Notes under the pieces: model-generated | The model's input: the letters and a program-made list of their open reading frames with translations, nothing else | What the model was told of the DNA's origin: nothing | Database searches by the model: none | Origin: Eubacterium sp. | GTDB lineage: Bacteria > Bacillota > Clostridia > Lachnospirales > Lachnospiraceae | DNA: 10,726 nucleotides | Direction of reading: 5' to 3' | Assembly: GCA_020844525.1 (NCBI GenBank) | Contig: JAJGAH010000041.1 | Coordinates: forward strand, 1-10,726 | Position numbers and translations under genes: made by a program | In this document: positions 6,786 to 10,726 of the stretch, piece by piece | Numbering within the stretch: the first letter of the stretch is position 1 | Layout of the letters: each line of letters begins with the position of its first letter

Positions 6786-7727
6786 TTACTTGCCAGCTGC
6801 CTGTGCTGCAACCTCAGCAGCAAAGTCCTCGTTCTTCTTCTCAAGGCCTTCACCTGTCTCAAAACGTGTGAATCCCTTGATCGTGATCTTAGCATTGTTT
6901 TCCTTGGCAACCTGCTGTACATATTTGTCTACAGACTGCTTTCCATCCTCTGCCTTTACATAAACCTGATCAAGCAGAACGATTTCCTTCAGCTCCTTGT
7001 TGACACGACCCTTTAACATTCCCTCGATAACCTTTGCCGGCTTCTGGGACTCCTTCGGATCGTTCATGATAGCTGCACGAAGGATCTCGGTCTCATGTGC
7101 GATATAATCTGCCGGAACCTCTGCATTGCTGGTATACTGCGGTCTCATGGCAGCAATCTGCATTGCAACGTTCTTGGCCATCTCACGGATTGCGTCATTG
7201 ACAACGTCTGTCTCAACATCTACAAGAACACCGATCTTTCCATCTGCATGATTGTAGGTTGCAACGAAGCCATTCGGCTCCTCAACCTGTGCAAAACGAC
7301 GGATGTGCATGTTCTCGGAGATTACAGCAATCTCAGCGTCAAGCTCTTCCTTTACGGACTTGCTTGTATCAAACTTCCATGGCTCAGCCAGGAATGCATC
7401 GATATCTGTCGCTGTTGTCGTAAGAGCCTGATCTGCTACCTGTGCAACGTAGGAACGGAAGAGCTCATTCTTTGCAGCGAAGTCTGTCTCGGAGTTAACC
7501 TCAACAATGGCAGCTTTCTTTCCATCATCGCTGGATTTGAACATTACAATACCTTCAGCAGCGATACGGCCGGACTTCTTCTGAGCCTTGGCCATGCCAT
7601 TCTCACGGAGCCACTCAACAGCCTTTTCCATATCTCCATCGGTATTGGTAAGGGCCTTCTTGCAGTCCATCATACCAGCGCCGGTCATCTCTCTCAACTC
7701 TTTAACCTGAGAAGCTTTAATAGCCAT
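6786..7727 (-). CDS. tsf: Translation elongation factor Ts
   Basis: The 313-residue protein is the guanine-nucleotide exchange factor for EF-Tu, working in the cytoplasm during elongation. It shows the N-terminal UBA-like domain with the EF-Ts signature TGAGMMDCKKAL (residues 15-26) and the second signature SETDFAAKNELF (79-90), followed by the core dimerisation-type repeats. An in-frame GTG at 7730 would add one residue, but the ATG at 7727 lies 8 bases after AGGAGG and gives the common MAI start, so it is preferred. It follows rpsB by 23 bases in the classic bacterial order and shares its promoter. A strong terminator comes straight after; the pyrH-frr genes that often follow in Firmicutes are replaced here by a GH13 gene with its own promoter. 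Confidence 0.96.
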   Translation of the reverse strand: MAIKASQVKELREMTGAGMMDCKKALTNTDGDMEKAVEWLRENGMAKAQKKSGRIAAEGIVMFKSSDDGKKAAIVEVNSETDFAAKNELFRSYVAQVADQALTTTATDIDAFLAEPWKFDTSKSVKEELDAEIAVISENMHIRRFAQVEEPNGFVATYNHADGKIGVLVDVETDVVNDAIREMAKNVAMQIAAMRPQYTSNAEVPADYIAHETEILRAAIMNDPKESQKPAKVIEGMLKGRVNKELKEIVLLDQVYVKAEDGKQSVDKYVQQVAKENNAKITIKGFTRFETGEGLEKKNEDFAAEVAAQAAGK

Positions 7728-7750
7728 CACTTATTCCTCCTGTAGGTAGA

Positions 7751-8497
7751 TTATTCAGCTTCAGCAGCCTCAGCGGCAGCCTCTTCCGCAGCCTCATCAC
7801 CGGACTCCTGTGCCATTCCCTGCTTTGCCTCGATGACAGCATCAGCCATCTTGGAAACAAGAAGCTTTACGGCACGAATTGCATCATCATTACCCGGAAT
7901 TACATAATCAAGATCTTCCGGATCGCAGTTTGTATCGCATATACCGATCAGTGTGATGCCAAGGGCATGTGCCTCTTCTACACAGATATGCTCCTTCTTC
8001 GGGTCAACAACGAAGATCGCATCCGGGATCTTCTTCATCTCTCTGATACCGCCGATGTTCTTGAGGAGCTTCTCCTGCTCTTTCTTCAGACCCATGACTT
8101 CCTTCTTCGGAAGTACATCGAAGATACCGTCCTCTTCCATCTTATCGATCTCATTCAGACGTGCGATACGTGTCTGGATCGTCTTGAAGTTGGTGAGCAT
8201 ACCACCCAGCCATCTCTCATTGACATAGAACTCGCCGCAGCGCTCTGCCTCTGTCTTGATGGTGTCCTGTGCCTGTTTCTTGGTTCCGACAAAGAGGATT
8301 CTGCCGCCATCAGAAATGATATCTGCAACTGCCTTGTAAGCTTCATCTACCATTCCAACAGATTTCTGAAGGTCGATGATATAGATGCCGTTACGCTCTG
8401 TATAGATATACGGAGCCATCTTTGGGTTCCATCTTCTGGTAAGGTGTCCGAAATGTACACCGGCTTCAAGTAACTGTTTCATTGAAATAACGCTCAT
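7751..8497 (-). CDS. rpsB: 30S ribosomal protein S2 (uS2)
   Basis: The 248-residue protein is a structural protein of the small ribosomal subunit. It begins [18 protein letters not shown] and carries the usual S2 landmarks: [23 protein letters not shown] (21-43), [13 protein letters not shown] (65-77), [16 protein letters not shown] (91-106), [13 protein letters not shown] (158-170) and [21 protein letters not shown]. The last 18 residues form a low-complexity Ala/Glu tail, common and variable in Firmicutes S2. AAAGGAGAG lies about 8 bases before the ATG. It is the first gene of the rpsB-tsf operon with a near-consensus promoter and a structured leader, suggesting autogenous control. Confidence 0.97.
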   Translation of the reverse strand: MSVISMKQLLEAGVHFGHLTRRWNPKMAPYIYTERNGIYIIDLQKSVGMVDEAYKAVADIISDGGRILFVGTKKQAQDTIKTEAERCGEFYVNERWLGGMLTNFKTIQTRIARLNEIDKMEEDGIFDVLPKKEVMGLKKEQEKLLKNIGGIREMKKIPDAIFVVDPKKEHICVEEAHALGITLIGICDTNCDPEDLDYVIPGNDDAIRAVKLLVSKMADAVIEAKQGMAQESGDEAAEEAAAEAAEAE

Positions 8498-8602
8498 AGT
8501 ATTTCTCTCCTTTTGGTTTTAAACTTCTGCATGGTTCAACTTGCCAGGGAACCTGCTTGCAGGCACCACCCCGGAAATTTCCATGCATGATTTTTACACA
8601 GC
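8498..8602 (-). promoter_or_regulatory. Structured rpsB leader RNA (candidate autoregulatory element)
   Basis: In the about 105-nt leader, TGCATGG (8587-8581) pairs perfectly with CCATGCA (8534-8528), closing a domain of some 60 nt. Inside is a CCTG/CAGG hairpin (8563-8552) flanked by a GGG/CCC helix. The closing stem lies roughly 15 nt upstream of the Shine-Dalgarno. Autogenous control of rpsB through a leader RNA is known in other bacteria. Whether this is the same class cannot be judged by eye. Confidence 0.45.
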
Positions 8603-8608
8603 TAGACA

Positions 8609-8637
8609 ATTATAGCATGCGGCAAAATGTCCCGCAA
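8609..8637 (-). promoter_or_regulatory. Near-consensus promoter of the rpsB-tsf operon
   Basis: The minus strand reads TTGCGG (8637-8632), a 17-base spacer, then a perfect TATAAT (8614-8609). The predicted start is near 8602. This fits strong constitutive expression of a translation operon. Confidence 0.8.
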
Positions 8638-8861
8638 GTCCTTTTTCACAAGGATTTACACTCGTATAAGCCCCATTTTTTATAGATATACACCCGTGAT
8701 ATTTTTCATTAAGGCCCAGATGCCAGTACGTCCATGTTGTTATATAACATGTTTTTTTTAATATCAGCGAAAAAAAGTTCCACCTCATGGCCTTAATATA
8801 GAAGTAGATAACCAGACCACAATTCATGGCCGGAACAACCAGGCTATTGTTATAAAAGATA
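8638..8861. other. AT-rich intergenic region without a gene; two weak terminator-like hairpins
   Basis: No supported gene is seen in this 224-base stretch. On the plus strand CATGTT (8733-8738) pairs with AACATG (8746-8751) over a loop inside a perfect GTTATATAAC palindrome, followed by eight T (8752-8759). No plus-strand gene precedes it. On the minus strand, after the MATE stop codon, a loose GTTCC/GGAAC plus GGCC/GGCC fold (8836-8777) is followed by seven T (8776-8770) and could be the MATE terminator, though it is weak. Confidence 0.4.
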
Positions 8862-10250
8862 TCAGGTGATGACCGAATGCTTCAGCCACCTACCGGAACA
8901 ATACCGTATCGTATACACAATACCCCTGGCAAGCCAGTCCATGGACATTCCGATCCATACTGCAATCGGTCCAAATCCGAATACACGTATCAGCAGCGTT
9001 GTCACAAGAACCCTGCAGCACCACATCGTAATACTCGAAGCAGTCATGGAAAACTTCACATCACCGGCGGACCGCATCCCATAGGCAGGAATAAATGCAG
9101 GAATCCATACGATCGGCTTGACAATCGTGACGTAAATCAGCATCTTGAAACAGATATCCGCCGCCTCCGGATCCATGCCAGCAATCCACATAACAGGTTT
9201 GGCAATAACGAAAACAATCAGGCATGACAGAATAATGATCCATTCCGCAAAGGCGCTGATTTTAACGATATAATACTTTGCCTCCTCGACTCTGCCAGCC
9301 CCGATACATTGTCCGACAATCGTCATCAACCCAATCCCGATACCGATACCGGCAATACCATTCAGATTCTCCAGTATGATCATCATGGCGTTCGCCGCAA
9401 TGTTAACTGTTCCCAGGGTAGATACACTTGACTGGATCGCGAGCTTTCCAAACTGAAACATTCCATTTTCCACACCCGATGGAACCCCAATGGAAAGAAC
9501 CTTACGGATCATTTTACCATTTGGCCGGATCTGTAAATAATGATCAATTACGATCTGCTGATTTGGCTTCCTTAAAAAGTAGAAAATGACGACAGCACTG
9601 AAAATTCTTGAAAGCAGTGTAGAAATTGCCGCACCGGCGACACCCAGATTGCATCCGAAGATCAATATTGCATTTCCAGCTATATTCATACAATTGGAGA
9701 TGACGGAAAGCGCCATGGGAAACCTGCTGTTCCCCCCTGCGCGATAAAATGCAGCCCCGGACTCGAATAGTGCAAGAAAAGGAAAGGACATAGAGGTATA
9801 GAAAAAATAGGTGACACCGTTTTTCATCACTGCGTCATCCACTGTACCAAATACAAGACCCAGAATGGGCCGGCGAAAAAAAAGACAAACGAGTGCCAGT
9901 GGAACGGAGATCATAAGAACCGTCAGGACCACCTGTCTTGCCGCTTCATTACATTTCTCCAAATCATGATGTCCAATGTACTGGGAACAGATAATCGTGC
10001 CACCAGCAGCCATAGCCGACAGAATCTCTATCACAAGGATGTTAATAGAATCCACCAGTGAAACGGCAGAAATCGCTGCGTTACCAGCCCTCGTAACCAT
10101 AACGGTATCAGCCATACCCATAAAGGATGTGAGAAGCTGCTCAAGCATCAGAGGGTACAGAAGCTTCCATAATTCCTTCTTCGTAAATGTGAGATGGTTC
10201 CAATCAATTTCATCCGAATTGTAGAGATGCTTTCTAATTTTATTAAACAC
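8862..10250 (-). CDS. MATE family efflux transporter
   Basis: This is a multidrug and toxin extrusion type membrane transporter, which exports cationic or metabolite substrates using a Na+ or H+ gradient. The substrate here is unknown. From the GTG at 10250 it has 462 residues, the normal family length, with about 12 hydrophobic segments (near 31-51, 58-88, 107-131, 145-162, 178-201, 203-225, 250-275, 282-312, 327-351, 367-391, 400-423, 425-445) in two similar halves. The PLMLEQLLTSFMGMADTVMV stretch of helix 1 and GVPSGVENGMFQFGKL at the start of the second half are family-typical. No ATG start precedes helix 1. An in-frame GTG at 10265 has almost no ribosome binding site, while the GTG at 10250 has GGGGTG 7 bases upstream, so the latter is preferred without certainty. 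It lies alone between tRNAs and rpsB. A TTGACT -35-like box (10344-10339) lacks a convincing -10. Confidence 0.9.
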   Translation of the reverse strand: MFNKIRKHLYNSDEIDWNHLTFTKKELWKLLYPLMLEQLLTSFMGMADTVMVTRAGNAAISAVSLVDSINILVIEILSAMAAGGTIICSQYIGHHDLEKCNEAARQVVLTVLMISVPLALVCLFFRRPILGLVFGTVDDAVMKNGVTYFFYTSMSFPFLALFESGAAFYRAGGNSRFPMALSVISNCMNIAGNAILIFGCNLGVAGAAISTLLSRIFSAVVIFYFLRKPNQQIVIDHYLQIRPNGKMIRKVLSIGVPSGVENGMFQFGKLAIQSSVSTLGTVNIAANAMMIILENLNGIAGIGIGIGLMTIVGQCIGAGRVEEAKYYIVKISAFAEWIIILSCLIVFVIAKPVMWIAGMDPEAADICFKMLIYVTIVKPIVWIPAFIPAYGMRSAGDVKFSMTASSITMWCCRVLVTTLLIRVFGFGPIAVWIGMSMDWLARGIVYTIRYCSGRWLKHSVIT

Positions 10251-10364
10251 TACCTTACACCCCACCGGCCTGTATTACACATGAGAAACAAGAAACTAAG
10301 GCACAAGCTGTACACGAAACAGTATGTCATTTCATAACCAGTCAAAACAAAAAGAGACTTTTTC

Positions 10365-10393
10365 AAAAAAAAAGAACCCAGCAAACTGGATTC
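10365..10393 (-). terminator. Intrinsic terminator of the tRNA operon
   Basis: On the minus strand GAATCCAG (10393-10386) pairs with CTGGGTTC (10381-10374), one G-T wobble, around a TTTG loop, followed by nine T (10373-10365). It starts 8 bases after tRNA-Cys. Confidence 0.88.
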
Positions 10394-10400
10394 TTTGAAG

Positions 10401-10472
10401 AGGCGTGGGCCGGATTTGAACCGGCGCATACTGGTGTTGCAGACCATTGCCTTACCACTTGGCTACCACGCC
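10401..10472 (-). tRNA. tRNA-Cys (anticodon GCA)
   Basis: The 72-nt cloverleaf has acceptor GGCGTGG/CCACGCC with discriminator T, a D arm GCCA...GGC, anticodon loop CTGCAAC (anticodon GCA) and T arm GCCGG-TTCAAAT-CCGGC. CCA is not encoded. The outermost anticodon-stem pair is an A27/G43 mismatch; the other four pairs hold. It is last in a co-transcribed Asn-Glu-Cys cluster. Confidence 0.95.
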
Positions 10473-10496
10473 ATAATAAACAATAATAAAAATAAG

Positions 10497-10568
10497 TGAC
10501 CCGAACGAGAATTGAACTCGTGTTACCGCCGTGAAAGGGCGATGTCTTGACCGCTTGACCACCGGGCC
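10497..10568 (-). tRNA. tRNA-Glu (anticodon TTC)
   Basis: The 72-nt cloverleaf has acceptor GGCCCGG/TCGGGTC with G2-T71 and G7-T66 wobbles and discriminator A, anticodon arm TCGCC-CTTTCAC-GGCGG (anticodon TTC) and T arm ACGAG-TTCAATT-CTCGT. CCA is not encoded. It lies 24 bases upstream of tRNA-Cys and 35 bases downstream of tRNA-Asn. Confidence 0.95.
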
Positions 10569-10603
10569 ATACAAACCAATCATTACCCTTTAACAAAGGT
10601 AAG

Positions 10604-10676
10604 CTCCCCCTGGTGGACTCGAACCGCCGACATCATGATTAACAGTCATGCGCTCTACCGACTGAGCTAAGGAGGA
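10604..10676 (-). tRNA. tRNA-Asn (anticodon GTT)
   Basis: The 73-nt cloverleaf has acceptor TCCTCCT/AGGGGGA (one wobble), discriminator G as usual for tRNA-Asn, D arm GCTCAGTCGGTAGAGC, perfect anticodon stem CATGA/TCATG with loop CTGTTAA (anticodon GTT), and T arm GGCGG-TTCGAGT-CCACC. The middle T-stem pair (51-63) is C/A where a U-A pair is expected. CCA is not encoded. Confidence 0.94.
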
Positions 10677-10684
10677 ATCTCTCT

Positions 10685-10726
10685 GAAGGTACATACCTTC
10701 AAAACTGAACACACAAACGCTTCCGG
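10685..10726 (-). other. Hairpin and rRNA-spacer-like sequence upstream of the tRNA cluster
   Basis: GAAGGT (10685-10690) and ACCTTC (10695-10700) form a short hairpin 8 bases before tRNA-Asn. The minus strand just upstream reads TGTTCAGTTTTGAAGG, which resembles the conserved boxes flanking 23S/5S rRNA in Firmicutes operons. An rRNA operon probably lies just past the right edge, with these tRNAs as its tail. This is inference from resemblance. Confidence 0.35.

Noticed and set aside
8594..8827. A 77-codon minus-strand open frame upstream of rpsB
   Set aside because: It overlaps the near-consensus rpsB promoter and the AT-rich gap, has no ribosome binding site of note, and its protein resembles nothing I know.
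10250..10596. Two small minus-strand open frames across the tRNA-Cys/tRNA-Glu region
   Set aside because: They run through well-formed tRNA genes and the tRNA operon terminator.
10677..10726. Part of an rRNA gene at the right edge
   Set aside because: The 50 bases resemble rRNA-operon spacer boxes but contain no recognisable 5S or 23S gene sequence.

Overview
The window looks like chromosomal DNA from a gut-type Clostridia (Firmicutes), probably Lachnospiraceae. The basis is roughly 50% GC, strong AGGAGG-type ribosome binding sites, sigma-A-like promoters, a clostridial-style anaerobic glycerol-3-phosphate oxidoreductase pair, a GH13 amylase without a signal peptide, and a tRNA-Asn/Glu/Cys cluster. 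The genus is inference. Every gene but one lies on the minus strand.

Reading left to right: (1) positions 1-1879 hold the head of a two-gene or longer minus-strand operon. It has a promoter, a leader with an intrinsic terminator, a GlpA/GlpO-type FAD oxidoreductase with a C-terminal [2Fe-2S] BFD domain, and, coupled by a TAATG overlap, the start of a second FAD/NAD oxidoreductase cut by the window edge. (2) Positions 1925-3217 hold the only plus-strand gene: a fusion of a NifX/NifB-like cofactor-binding domain, a Cys-rich linker and a SlyD-like FKBP prolyl isomerase. It has a good promoter, a long leader and a strong terminator. (3) Positions 3101-3303, between convergent genes, carry three unrelated short tandem-repeat families. 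(4) Adenine deaminase and, upstream of it in transcription order, an intracellular GH13 amylase-family enzyme with its own promoter. (5) The rpsB-tsf translation operon has a near-consensus promoter, a structured leader and a strong terminator directly after tsf. (6) A MATE-family efflux transporter. (7) A tRNA cluster transcribed Asn-Glu-Cys with a strong terminator; the sequence just upstream, at the right edge, resembles rRNA-operon spacer.

Most of the window is housekeeping or central metabolism: G3P oxidation, purine salvage, glucan breakdown, translation and efflux. The unusual item is the NifX-Cys-SlyD fusion, whose architecture suggests a metal or cofactor handling chaperone. The glp leader terminator suggests control by antitermination. 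No mobile element, CRISPR array or phage gene was seen.
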